Shown here: one piece after another, positions 7,000 through 15,194 of the stretch
Numbering within the stretch: position 1 is the stretch's first letter
How the letters are laid out: each line of letters opens with the position of its first letter
DNA from: QQUD01 sp039029915
GTDB lineage: Bacteria > Chloroflexota > Anaerolineae > Promineifilales > Promineifilaceae
Reading direction: 5' to 3'
DNA: 20,228 bases
NCBI GenBank assembly: GCA_039029915.1
Contig: JBCCFD010000093.1
Coordinates: forward strand, 1-20,228
Made by a program: the position numbers and the translations under genes
The notes under the pieces: generated by a model
The model's database searches: none
What the model was told of the DNA's origin: nothing
The model's input: only the letters and a program-made list of their open reading frames with translations

Positions 7000-9648
7000 A
7001 TGGATAACAGTAAGATCGATACGAACAATCTTCGACAAGCAATAATCGTCATCTTGTTTTTGCTTGTCCCCTTGATTGTCACCAGTTCTGACTTTGCACA
7101 AGCAAACAGTACGCCTGCTTATGCACAGGATGAATCGGCAGTAAAAATATTTCTGCCATTTGTCACCGATGGCTTAGAACCAGAAACCATCGATGATGTC
7201 GAGTCAACTTATGACATAACGCGCATCTACCGTGGGAATGACGGCCATGCACTTTACCTCACCAAAACAGACGACGTTGTTACTGGATTTGGGGAGCACC
7301 CTGACCAAGATTATGCATATGTGCTCCGCGGTACAATTGACGGAGACCGTATCCACGCTGACTTTTGGGACATCCCCAAGGGCAGCCGTGAAGCTACCGG
7401 AACCATTGAGCTACAGATTTCACAGGAAGGTGCGCGACTTGTACGCAAGAGCGGTAGCGAGCCAATTGGGGCGACAACATGGCAAGAGATAAACCCTAAT
7501 GCGATTCCCTGGCCCGGGCCACAGGAAGCAGGCTTTCAGGGGCTTGATGACAGTGACATGAGTGGGCGCTTCAATTTCGGCACAGGTGACAGCCACTATG
7601 TACGTCAGGTTGGCAACACGATTATCTCTGTTGCAGAATCAGGGGTCACGGTAAACGGCCGTCCCTACAAGGTGAGCGTCTACGTTGGTCAGCGCGCAAA
7701 CTTGACTATGGACGTTTCTCCCCTTGGCCCCATAAAAATCGAAGCTATCGGCACCTATGTGACGGTACCCAAAGGGATCGCAGATGAGTTTGGCACCTAC
7801 GCACTCAACATTATTGCCAATCGCAGAGCCATGCTGATTCACAACAATGTCTACTTGGGTATGCTCGAACCAGATTACACGATTGATTGGGATGTCTTTG
7901 CTGACTACATTGACAATGAGCTGGCTGGCGAGGTGATCGGCTACGGTTACGCGATTGGCCAGGGCGATACGCTCATGCGCGCTAATGCTGGTGGCTATCG
8001 CCAACTGGCAGTCGATACTGAAGATGGGGTAGCACTACCGTTCACAACTGAGACGCAGGCGCAGGCATTTAGTACCTCGAAGACGGTGACCGCTATTGCA
8101 ATGGTCAAGGCACTGCACGAACGCGGATTAAGTGTCGACGATAAGATAGCGCCCTTTCTGCCTCCTTGCTGGGTACAGGGCGACAACGTGGACGATATTT
8201 CATTCAGACATATCATGGCTCACACATCAGGGTTATCCGGAGCTAAAGACGGCAGTACATCATATGTGTATCTTAGAAATATGATTGCCAACGGCAGCGA
8301 AAGCGTTCCAGCGAGTTACAACTACAACAACCTTGCCTACGAGCTAATGCGCTATCTGGTACCGATTGTGAATCAACCGGGAACATTGCTGCTCTTTACA
8401 CCTGAAGACTGTGCCCTAAACGGTCTCATTCTCAACGGCATTATCTCACAGATGTTTGAAACCTACATCATTGAAGAGGTTGTTGAACCTACGGGTGGCA
8501 CCGCAGCCTTCCGTCCGACAGGCGATAATGTGGCCTATCTTTATAGTCTCTATAACCCACATGTGGCGGGTATCGGGCCGAACGAAAACGGTTGGCTGAG
8601 CGCAGGTGCTGGCTATCTGGCAATCTCGCCGCTCAGCTTCCAAAAGCTGCTCAGTGCCCTAGACCAAGGTGAGATTTTTCCGCAGGAGCTGGTACAGGAA
8701 ATGTATGATGGCCGGCTAGGCTTTGATGGACCAACCTTTGGGGAGCTGGGTGAATATCACGGCAAGGATGGTCGCCCGCCCACTTCACGCTGTAACATTG
8801 ACGGTCGTTCGCAGGTTTTGATTTATCCTGAAGGTGTGCACGCTTGGGTCACGATCAATTCACATGCAGCCTACGAGCATCTCAATTGGTACTTTGATGG
8901 CAATGGGGACGCCATTTATTCAGGTCCTTTAGACTGGGGCAAAGCAGGGGATACGCCAGTGGTTGGTGACTTTGATCAGGACGGCCTAGTAAACGATATC
9001 GTAGCCTTCCGCTCCTCCGCTGCCAACTGGTATATCAACTATGATGCCGACTCGAGTGGAGATCAAACGGTGCTTAATTGGGGAACCTGTGGTGATAAAC
9101 CTGTAGTTGGCGATTTTGACCGTGATGGCTTTAGCGACGATCTGGCCCTCTTCCGAGACGATACCGGGCAATGGTTCTTCGACACAGATCTGGATGGTGT
9201 AAACGATTTCGTTATCAATGGTTGGGGCACCAAGTTTGATCAGCCAGTAGCGGGCGATTTTGACGGTGATGGCTTTGATGATGATGTTGCGCTATTCCGT
9301 GGCAGCAATGGTCGCTGGTACTTCGACTTCGACTTTACGGGCAATACAGATGTAGAGATGGGGCCTTGGGGTCTGAATGGAGATAGGGCCATTGCTGGTG
9401 ACTTTGACGATGACGGCAGCCGGGACGACATTGGCCTCTATCGTGGCACTAATCAAACGCTCTACTTTGACTATAACGGCAACGGCAATGTTGATGACTC
9501 ACGTGCAAACGCAGGGCAACGCAAGGATATCCCGATTGCTGGCGACTTTAATGCTGATGGTCTGGTTAACGGCATTGGCATGGTGAGGTCAACCTCACCT
9601 TCGCTTGCTGCCCTTCTGCGAGATGCTTTTGACGCAGCTTTGAAATAA
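7000..9648 (+). CDS. Secreted serine hydrolase (beta-lactamase/esterase fold) with five 48-residue calcium-loop repeats
   Basis: Exported protein of 882 aa. A signal peptide covers about residues 1-42 (hydrophobic 13-29, likely cleavage after AYA), followed by VKIFLPFV. Residues 66-295 form an unrecognised beta-rich region. The catalytic domain (about 300-622) has Ser358 in STSK (SxxK, Lys361), HTSGL at 408-412 and Tyr442-x-Asn444 followed by LAYEL, the pattern of class C beta-lactamase-related esterases and peptidases. The third motif is degenerate (HGKDG, about 587-591). The tail (about 629-865) holds five units with a period of 48 residues; each contains GDFDxDGxxDD, with a DxDxDG calcium loop starting at G656, G704, G752, G800 and G848. 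Most units carry a second, weaker Asp/Asn-rich loop after an aromatic pair. FG-GAP/VCBS-like binding to a surface or polymer is the likely role of the tail. AAAGGAAAG supports the start. Substrate unknown. Confidence 0.87.
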   Translation: MDNSKIDTNNLRQAIIVILFLLVPLIVTSSDFAQANSTPAYAQDESAVKIFLPFVTDGLEPETIDDVESTYDITRIYRGNDGHALYLTKTDDVVTGFGEHPDQDYAYVLRGTIDGDRIHADFWDIPKGSREATGTIELQISQEGARLVRKSGSEPIGATTWQEINPNAIPWPGPQEAGFQGLDDSDMSGRFNFGTGDSHYVRQVGNTIISVAESGVTVNGRPYKVSVYVGQRANLTMDVSPLGPIKIEAIGTYVTVPKGIADEFGTYALNIIANRRAMLIHNNVYLGMLEPDYTIDWDVFADYIDNELAGEVIGYGYAIGQGDTLMRANAGGYRQLAVDTEDGVALPFTTETQAQAFSTSKTVTAIAMVKALHERGLSVDDKIAPFLPPCWVQGDNVDDISFRHIMAHTSGLSGAKDGSTSYVYLRNMIANGSESVPASYNYNNLAYELMRYLVPIVNQPGTLLLFTPEDCALNGLILNGIISQMFETYIIEEVVEPTGGTAAFRPTGDNVAYLYSLYNPHVAGIGPNENGWLSAGAGYLAISPLSFQKLLSALDQGEIFPQELVQEMYDGRLGFDGPTFGELGEYHGKDGRPPTSRCNIDGRSQVLIYPEGVHAWVTINSHAAYEHLNWYFDGNGDAIYSGPLDWGKAGDTPVVGDFDQDGLVNDIVAFRSSAANWYINYDADSSGDQTVLNWGTCGDKPVVGDFDRDGFSDDLALFRDDTGQWFFDTDLDGVNDFVINGWGTKFDQPVAGDFDGDGFDDDVALFRGSNGRWYFDFDFTGNTDVEMGPWGLNGDRAIAGDFDDDGSRDDIGLYRGTNQTLYFDYNGNGNVDDSRANAGQRKDIPIAGDFNADGLVNGIGMVRSTSPSLAALLRDAFDAALK

Positions 9649-9681
9649 GCAAGCCTGGCAATAGCAAGAGCGACTCACTCA

Positions 9682-9726
9682 AACCCGCGTTCGGGGTGGT
9701 TCTTCCACCGGACGCGGGTTTCTTTT
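9682..9726 (+). terminator. Intrinsic terminator after the serine hydrolase
   Basis: AACCCGCGT (9682-9690) pairs with ACGCGGGTT (9712-9720), and the stem continues inward through CGG/CCG and GTGG/CCAC with small bulges around a TTCTT loop. The descending arm is followed by TCTTTTT. It lies about 35 bp past the stop codon. Confidence 0.88.
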
Positions 9727-9772
9727 TGCCACTATCTCATTTCACAGGACGCTGGCTGTCAACACGAGCATC

Positions 9773-10684
9773 TTAATCTTCCAAGTACGGCCGTAAAAGT
9801 TCAGCATAAACGGCCGTAATGTCATCTTTAGACTCTGTGGCGACGTGGTCGGTGCTATCCCCGATCTGGTCTATCTCTAAAGTCACCATTTGCTTAACCA
9901 GGGTGATGCCCTCTTGGTCAATTATTTGATTGACGTCATCAATAAATACCTCAGATTTATCGGCAATTTCTTGCCAAATCGGTCCGTGAACATAGATACA
10001 ATTGAGATGATGCTGCACACAAAATACGGCTAAATCATTTAAATAACCCGCTTTCTCCATCTGGATGTTTCTGGAAACCAAACCGCGTGCGCTTTGTAGG
10101 TCTGAATCTTTTAAAGGGTTAAGCTGCATGATGTAATCATTCTCAACATCAATTGGGCGAGGGTTCGGATGAGAACGGCCGTATGTGGCTGCATTTATCC
10201 CGGTGGGTGAGAATAGGGTATTAAAATACAGGTTTGGAATCTGGCGCCATTCACTTCCCGTAATGAGAGATGGTGATGTCAGATCAACGGTTCGTATAAA
10301 GCCCTCATCTGAAACATTCCGCTGCATCATATCTAGAGTTTGGATAATGATGACATTTTTTAAGTTTGGTGAATGATTGAGAGCGCGACGGGTCATATTA
10401 TAGGTGCCCGCATATCCATACGTGCCATTTAAAGCAAGGTTTGGCGTTGTTTCACCTATTAATTCACCAAAAACATTCTCATTTATCGCATTGCCTAGCG
10501 AACTATCTCCGACAAGAATGGTGGTCAGATTTTCATGCTGATTTAGCTTCTCAATCCGATGGTGGAAAATTCGCTGTGTAGGGGTATTTTCTTCGATAAA
10601 TATGCTTTGGTGGATTGTGGGGACCGCCAAAATAAACGGTAAAACAAATATAAATAACCTGATTGAAAAAGAACGAATTTTCAT
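9773..10684 (-). CDS. SGNH-hydrolase-like protein (DltD/AlgJ-type) paired with the MBOAT
   Basis: Protein of 303 aa with one N-terminal membrane segment (about 7-23), so the bulk lies outside the membrane. GDSS (59-62) after a beta strand (TTILVGDSS) is the SGNH block-I signature with nucleophile Ser61. LNGTYG (85-90) fits block II, and DSTDHV (276-281) near the C terminus holds the candidate catalytic Asp and His280. The gene begins 6 nt after the MBOAT stop and is probably translationally coupled; no good Shine-Dalgarno sequence precedes it. By analogy with DltB/DltD, AlgI/AlgJ-AlgX and PatA/PatB, it would take an acyl group exported by the MBOAT and place it on a cell-wall or exopolysaccharide acceptor. 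Overall similarity to any one family is low by eye, so the acceptor is unknown. Two ACGGCCGT octamers lie within 25 bp of each other near its 3' end. Confidence 0.75.
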   Translation of the reverse strand: MKIRSFSIRLFIFVLPFILAVPTIHQSIFIEENTPTQRIFHHRIEKLNQHENLTTILVGDSSLGNAINENVFGELIGETTPNLALNGTYGYAGTYNMTRRALNHSPNLKNVIIIQTLDMMQRNVSDEGFIRTVDLTSPSLITGSEWRQIPNLYFNTLFSPTGINAATYGRSHPNPRPIDVENDYIMQLNPLKDSDLQSARGLVSRNIQMEKAGYLNDLAVFCVQHHLNCIYVHGPIWQEIADKSEVFIDDVNQIIDQEGITLVKQMVTLEIDQIGDSTDHVATESKDDITAVYAELLRPYLED

Positions 10685-10690
10685 AGCTGT

Positions 10691-12136
10691 TTAAAATTGA
10701 AAATAGATAAAGGAAGTTGAAGCGCCTGCTCGATAAAACAGAATACAACCAATAATTCCATAATAAATAAGCCATCTCATCCACAGTGGATAATGTGCTA
10801 TATCAAGGGGAAATTCCTTGTTTCGCTGAATCCACTCAATAAAGAATAATGTGCCTATGGTGAGTAGCAGCGCGCGATTATTGGGTGAAAGAATAATCGG
10901 TCGCCACAGCTCGGTGTTAAAAATACGACCTAGGATGAGAAAGGCGTCCTCAATTGTGGCGGCCCGAAAAAATACCCAGGCTAATGACACAAATACAAAA
11001 GTGGTAAACCAAGAAAGCGATTCATGCCACGTTGGCCATAATCGGTCTGAGGCGATGACAGCTCCTCGATATTGCCGATTTTGACCTGAAAAAACGATCG
11101 GCAAATAAAAAAGGCCGTGCAGCACGCCCCAGCTTACAAAAGTCCAATTTGCCCCATGCCATAACCCTGACAAGGTGAATGTAATAATGAGGTTTAAAAG
11201 ATGCCGCCATCTTGTCGATGTCCGGCTGCCCCCAAGCGGGATGTAAAGATAATCTCGAAACCAACTGGATAAAGTGATATGCCAACGTCGCCAAAACTCA
11301 CCAACATTTCTTGAGAGGTAAGGATAGTTAAAGTTCTGGGTTAAGTTAAAGCCGATTAATCGGGCTGAGCCAACAGCGATCTCTGAATAGCCGCTAAAAT
11401 CGCAGTAAATTTGGAAGGCGAAAAAGAGGACACCGATGATTAACGTCAGGGTCGGTAAGGTTGAATAATTGGCAAATGTTCGATCGACAACTGGCGCTAG
11501 ATTATCAGCGATCACCACTTTTTTAAATAATCCCCATAACATCATGCGTAAGCCAGAGCGAGCCAGCGCAGAATCAAAAACACGAGGTTTTAAAAATTGG
11601 GGTAAAAGATCTGCCGCCCGCTCAATAGGGCCAGCCACAAGCTGTGGAAAAAAGCTCACGAAGGCAAAAAAAGCAATGATGTCTTGTGTCGGTTTTATTT
11701 TTCGGCGATAGATATCAATGGTGTAGCTTAATGTTTGAAATGTATAAAATGAAATGCCGACGGGTAAAATGATTTGCAGGGCAAAGATGTTGGGTGAAAA
11801 GCCGAGGCTGCTTAACAGCGAAACGGCCGTTTCGATAAAAAAATTATAATATTTAAACAGAGCGAGCATGCCAAGATTAACGGCTAAGCTAACCCCTAAG
11901 AGCCATTTTCGCGCCCTGTTTCCATTTACTGTGGCTAGTCCTTGCCCAACAGCGAAATCAACGACTGAACTAAGCGCGATAAGACTCAAAAATCGCCAAT
12001 CCCACCATCCATAAAAAAGATAACTCGCACTAAGTAGGAGAAGATTTTGAGCACGAACTGAGCGGCGCAGCAGCCCCCAGTAAATAAGAAAGACGATTGA
12101 CAGGAATATGCCAAAGGTAAACGAGTTAAAAAGCAT
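10691..12136 (-). CDS. MBOAT-family membrane O-acyltransferase (AlgI/DltB/PatA type)
   Basis: Polytopic membrane protein of 481 aa with about ten or more hydrophobic segments. Diagnostic AlgI-like stretches are NLLLLSASYLFYGWW (31-45), LPVGISFYTFQTLSY (124-138), FQIYCDFSGYSEIAVG (241-256), EFWRRWHITLSSWFRDYLYI (280-299) and SGLWHGANWTF (323-333). His327 in the WHG motif is the expected catalytic histidine and His286 is the second conserved one. The C terminus ends in FIYFQF, as in many family members. Family knowledge: the enzyme moves an acyl group, usually acetyl, from a cytoplasmic donor across the membrane to modify alginate, peptidoglycan, teichoic acid or other polymers. The SGNH partner directly downstream supports O-acetylation. 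No DltA- or DltC-like genes are visible, which argues against D-alanylation. No strong RBS is seen. Confidence 0.93.
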   Translation of the reverse strand: MLFNSFTFGIFLSIVFLIYWGLLRRSVRAQNLLLLSASYLFYGWWDWRFLSLIALSSVVDFAVGQGLATVNGNRARKWLLGVSLAVNLGMLALFKYYNFFIETAVSLLSSLGFSPNIFALQIILPVGISFYTFQTLSYTIDIYRRKIKPTQDIIAFFAFVSFFPQLVAGPIERAADLLPQFLKPRVFDSALARSGLRMMLWGLFKKVVIADNLAPVVDRTFANYSTLPTLTLIIGVLFFAFQIYCDFSGYSEIAVGSARLIGFNLTQNFNYPYLSRNVGEFWRRWHITLSSWFRDYLYIPLGGSRTSTRWRHLLNLIITFTLSGLWHGANWTFVSWGVLHGLFYLPIVFSGQNRQYRGAVIASDRLWPTWHESLSWFTTFVFVSLAWVFFRAATIEDAFLILGRIFNTELWRPIILSPNNRALLLTIGTLFFIEWIQRNKEFPLDIAHYPLWMRWLIYYGIIGCILFYRAGASTSFIYFQF

Positions 12137-12320
12137 GAGATGAGTTTATTCGCTACGATGGTATCAGATAATCTTTTTAAAAGAGCCGTATAGTACAAAC
12201 TAATTTTCTGGTGTCAAGGTAAACGGCCGTATTCCCACTGGTTCGCATAACAAAATCTAAAAACGATTGTCAAAGCAGAGAAAGGTTTGCGAAAATATTT
12301 TATTCCAGTACCCTTTCTGC

Positions 12321-13463
12321 ATGAGTAATACCGTTACAAAACTTAGAGCTTTTTTTGCAAAGCGCCCCATCTTATCCACTTTTTTAGCCATTATTTTTTT
12401 GCTCGTTTTGTTAATTTATGTGCGGACTGGGGGGCACAATGCCCAAGTTCGCACTATCAACGATCTGCCTCTTTCCACACCTTCTGCAGAACTCGCTGGC
12501 GTCAATTGTGAAGCGTATCGCATCCCTGTCAAAATGACCCCAGACGGATGGTTTAACTATGACATTGTTGGTGAGCTGTGTTGGCGTGGTGAGCTGGCGG
12601 GAAAAACATTGTTACTATTAAATTCCGGTTTGGCTTATGGGCCGGTTTATTGGGATTTTCCCTATCAATCTGAAACATATTCGTTTGTTCAGGCTGCGGT
12701 TGCCGAAGATTATGCGACCTTCAATTACCATCGGCTGGGCATTGGGGCAAGCGATCACCCCTTAGGCTTCCGAATTAATGCGGACGTCCACGCTTATATT
12801 GCCCATCAAATTATTAACTTACTGGAATCCGAGGTTGACTATGAGGCCGTTGTGACGGTTGGCCATTCCTTTGGCTCAGCAATTAGTGTTGCGATTGCTT
12901 ACAACTATCCTGAGGATGTAGATGGCGTGATTGTGACCGGATTTATTCATAATGTAAATCCCCAATACGCTGAAGAGTCGCGTGAAACCTCGCAGGTAGC
13001 GGCAATATCGCCAAAATTTTCTGGCTCAATCTTTGATCCAACTTATTTCACCTCATCTGCAGGAGCGAGTGGGCGCACTTTTTATGTGAGTACCAATTCA
13101 GATCCGAATGTTCGCGCCATTGATGAGGCCAACAAGCAAACTTTAACGCTCGGTGAACTGCTTTCAATTCGGACCTATTTTGGGCCGCAATCAAAATCAA
13201 TTGAGGTGCCCGTACTCGTTCTGGTCGGCGATCAAGATATTATTGGCTGTGGGGGTGAATTAGACTGCAATGATCAAGAGGCCGTCATTGCCAATGAGAA
13301 CGAGGCGTACAGCAATCCAGGAACCTGTGTTGAAACCTATGTCCTTGAAGATACCGGCCATAATTTGAACCTGCACAATGACGCTGCTGATAACTTTAGG
13401 CTGATGCTGGATTGGCTAAATCGGCGCATTGGTGAAACAGCTACTCAACCTTGTGCCGCTTAG
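12321..13463 (+). CDS. Membrane-anchored alpha/beta hydrolase
   Basis: Protein of 380 aa with a short basic N terminus and one membrane segment (about 17-34) not followed by a clear cleavage site, so the catalytic domain is probably tethered outside the cell membrane. The nucleophile elbow is VGHSFGSA (Ser183). The expected acid lies in LVGDQD (D304 or D306), and His347 (EDTGHNLNLH) completes the triad. Six cysteines in the exported part (63, 87, 310, 316, 336, 378) could form disulfides. The ATG at 12321 is preferred to the in-frame TTG at 12267 because it places charged residues directly before the membrane segment, but neither has a good Shine-Dalgarno sequence. It is divergent from the MBOAT pair across 184 bp, so a role in removing or editing acyl groups is possible but unproven. 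Substrate unknown. Confidence 0.82.
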   Translation: MSNTVTKLRAFFAKRPILSTFLAIIFLLVLLIYVRTGGHNAQVRTINDLPLSTPSAELAGVNCEAYRIPVKMTPDGWFNYDIVGELCWRGELAGKTLLLLNSGLAYGPVYWDFPYQSETYSFVQAAVAEDYATFNYHRLGIGASDHPLGFRINADVHAYIAHQIINLLESEVDYEAVVTVGHSFGSAISVAIAYNYPEDVDGVIVTGFIHNVNPQYAEESRETSQVAAISPKFSGSIFDPTYFTSSAGASGRTFYVSTNSDPNVRAIDEANKQTLTLGELLSIRTYFGPQSKSIEVPVLVLVGDQDIIGCGGELDCNDQEAVIANENEAYSNPGTCVETYVLEDTGHNLNLHNDAADNFRLMLDWLNRRIGETATQPCAA

Positions 13464-13587
13464 CACTGTGTTTCAATAGTTTCTAGGACGTTTTATTTGA
13501 GAAATCTGTTCTGGTCATTTTTGAAACAGCGGATTTTGTTTTGATGATGCCTGTGAACGAAAATGAAGAGTTAGGCGCAAGGAACTG

Positions 13588-14211
13588 CTACTCTAATTGC
13601 CTAACAAAAGCTCGTAGACCATTGCTGATTCGTTCAGCTGAAAACCCCTGAACTTCCCGCTGGTAGTAAAATAATTGTGGATTTAGAGGGGCTAGTACGG
13701 CGTCGGCTAAATACTCAATATCATGTGCTTGCCCAATTTCCCCAGCTGCGGCTGCCATTTGTAGTAAGCCAAGTACAGTGGCCTGCTGCCATTGGGTGGG
13801 GGTGCCCTGTTTTTTATCAAAGTAGGACAATCCTTGCGCCTGCACTTCGCGCAGTAGGGCGGTATAGGTGTCTGTGAAAATGACGAGTAGACTCAAAAAC
13901 TCGTCTAGCTGCGACATAGCAGGTGCGTTTTCCCTCGACAGGTGTCGTAATCGCCCCAAAACTTCATTCTGAAATTCCGCAATCTCTTCGTTCATGACGG
14001 CTAGGCATAATTCCCCCTTATTGGGAAAGTGGCGATAAAGTGTGCCGCGCCCAATCCCTGCTGCCCGAACGACATCACTCATATTAACGGCCGTTGGCCC
14101 GTGCTCAGCAAACAGCTGGCGCGTTTCTATCAAAATTCGTTCGCGATTGGCTACGGCATCGCTTCTTTCGGGTCGCTGCCCTGCATTATTGAGGGGAATT
14201 GAGTGATCCAT
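13588..14211 (-). CDS. TetR-family transcriptional repressor
   Basis: Regulator of 207 aa. The N-terminal helix-turn-helix is typical: RERILIETRQLFAEHG followed by MSDVVRAAGIGRGTLYRHFP, then NKGELCLAVM. The remaining helices form the variable ligand and dimerisation domain. The frame is open upstream to an ATG at 14301, but that extension would translate through both palindromic operators, so the ATG at 14211 is chosen. On the minus strand a TATAGT hexamer lies only about 10 nt before this ATG, so the mRNA would have a very short leader or none. It is divergent from the oxidoreductase at 14472, the standard layout for a TetR protein repressing itself and its neighbour. The ligand is unknown; an electrophile or a substrate of the oxidoreductase is plausible. 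Confidence 0.9.
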   Translation of the reverse strand: MDHSIPLNNAGQRPERSDAVANRERILIETRQLFAEHGPTAVNMSDVVRAAGIGRGTLYRHFPNKGELCLAVMNEEIAEFQNEVLGRLRHLSRENAPAMSQLDEFLSLLVIFTDTYTALLREVQAQGLSYFDKKQGTPTQWQQATVLGLLQMAAAAGEIGQAHDIEYLADAVLAPLNPQLFYYQREVQGFSAERISNGLRAFVRQLE

Positions 14212-14242
14212 CTTATGAACTATATCAGAAAACAAGTTACTG

Positions 14243-14271
14243 TTGACAAGCGGACAGTTGTCCGCTAATAT
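14243..14271 (+). promoter_or_regulatory. Promoter toward the oxidoreductase with a TetR operator in its spacer
   Basis: TTGACA (14243-14248, perfect -35) and TAATAT (14266-14271, -10-like) are separated by exactly 17 nt. The spacer plus its edge contains the perfect palindrome GCGGACA-GT-TGTCCGC (14250-14265). A repressor bound there would physically block RNA polymerase. The predicted transcript has a leader of about 195 nt before the ATG at 14472. The minus-strand promoter of the repressor would lie at its edge (TTGTCA on the minus strand at 14248-14243, TATAGT at 14226-14221, 16 nt apart). Confidence 0.7.
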
Positions 14272-14285
14272 TTGCAGCAGCTTAA

Positions 14286-14300
14286 ACGGACAGATGTCCA
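14286..14300. promoter_or_regulatory. Second TetR-type operator
   Basis: GGACA-GA-TGTCC (14288-14299) repeats the core of the palindrome at 14250-14265 (GGACA-NN-TGTCC), with its centre 36 bp downstream. It falls just past the predicted start of the rightward transcript. Two equal palindromes in one divergent intergenic region are strong evidence for binding by the adjacent TetR protein. Confidence 0.7.
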
Positions 14301-14471
14301 TTTTGATTTATTTAAAACAATTGACAATCACTTAGGTGTTCTGAAGTTTCCAAATTGAAAGCCTCGTTAGATAAGAGCTTCGGAATCTCTAGGCAACGGA
14401 GTTATTAACCGTCGTTTTATTCAAAACAGGAACTTCGTTCTACTTATAAACAATATTAAGGAGTATAAAGC

Positions 14472-15155
14472 ATGAAAATTGGCGTTTTTGGAACAGGAAT
14501 GGTAGGTCGCTCTATTGCGGGTAAATTAGTAGATTTAGGTCACGAGGTGATGATTGGCACCCGCGATGTTAACAATCTCTTTGCGCGCACTGAGCCGGAT
14601 GGGATGGGAAACCCACCATTCTCTGTTTGGCAAACGGACTATTCGCAGGTGCAAGTGGGCACATATGAGGCGACTGCCGCTCATGGTGCGATTGTTTTCA
14701 ACTGTACGAGCGGCTCAGGTGCGCTGCCTGCACTAGAACAGGCAGGCGCTGCCAATCTAAACGGGAAAGTCGTCATTGATATTTCAAACCCGCTAGACTT
14801 TTCTCAAGGGATGCCCCCTTCGCTATTTGTGTCGAACACTGATTCACTAGGGGAGCAGCTACAGAGAGCTTTTCCTGATGTCAAGATTGTGAAGACTCTC
14901 AACACGGTCAATGCCAACTTGATGGTGGATCCCGGGCTTGTTAATGATGGCGACCACTCAATCTTTGTGAGTGGTGATGATGCGGACGCTAAAGCGCAAG
15001 TGGCGGACATTCTTAGCAGCTGGTTTGGGTGGCAGGATGTTATCGATTTGGGTGATATTACGACGGCTCGCGGAACGGAAATGGTACTGCCAATTTGGGT
15101 GCGGTTGTGGGGTGCCCTACAAACACCGATGTTTAATTTGAAAGTTGTTCGTTAA
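14472..15155 (+). CDS. NADP-binding oxidoreductase, F420-dependent NADP reductase-like (COG2085 type)
   Basis: Protein of 227 aa with a Rossmann fold at the N terminus: MKIGVFGTGMVGRSIA has the GxGxxG loop, and IGTRD after the second strand (Thr-Arg) favours NADP(H) over NAD(H). VVIDISNPLDF and KIVKTLNTVNANLMVDP match the conserved core of the predicted dinucleotide-binding enzymes related to F420H2:NADP oxidoreductase. It is cytoplasmic with no membrane segment. AAGGAG at 14458-14463 sits well before the ATG. Many such proteins do not use F420, so the partner cofactor or substrate is open. It is expected to be repressed by the divergent TetR protein through the two palindromes upstream, which suggests an inducible detoxification or redox role. 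Confidence 0.85.
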   Translation: MKIGVFGTGMVGRSIAGKLVDLGHEVMIGTRDVNNLFARTEPDGMGNPPFSVWQTDYSQVQVGTYEATAAHGAIVFNCTSGSGALPALEQAGAANLNGKVVIDISNPLDFSQGMPPSLFVSNTDSLGEQLQRAFPDVKIVKTLNTVNANLMVDPGLVNDGDHSIFVSGDDADAKAQVADILSSWFGWQDVIDLGDITTARGTEMVLPIWVRLWGALQTPMFNLKVVR

Positions 15156-15157
15156 TC

Positions 15158-15182
15158 AGCGGATTTTCCGGCTTTTCTTTTT
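15158..15182 (+). terminator. Weak intrinsic terminator after the oxidoreductase
   Basis: AGCGGA (15158-15163) pairs with TCCGGCT (15167-15173) with one bulged G around a TTT loop, and TTTCTTTTT follows. The stem is short, so efficiency is doubtful. The position, just past the stop and before the tRNA promoter, fits. Confidence 0.45.
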
Positions 15183-15194
15183 GATGAGTTTCGC

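Noticed and set aside
8881..9590. Possible tandem DNA repeat in the 3' part of the serine hydrolase
   Set aside because: The 144-bp period is clear in the protein but the DNA units have diverged. It is a protein-domain repeat rather than a satellite or recent duplication.
9787..9817. Two octamers 23 bp apart considered as a regulatory pair
   Set aside because: They lie inside the SGNH gene near its 3' end, and similar octamers occur throughout the window, so local regulation is not needed to explain them.
13469..13528. Inverted repeat TGTTTCAA/TTGAAACA after the alpha/beta hydrolase as a terminator
   Set aside because: The loop would be about 44 nt, the stem is AT-rich, and no T-tract follows.
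13570..13605. GTTAGGC/GCCTAAC inverted repeat at the 3' end of the TetR gene as a terminator
   Set aside because: One arm lies inside the coding sequence, the loop is 22 nt and no run of T follows on the minus strand.
14212..14301. N-terminal 30-residue extension of the TetR protein (ATG at 14301)
   Set aside because: It would be translated from both operator palindromes, has no homology to the family and lacks an RBS. The helix-turn-helix begins well after the ATG at 14211.
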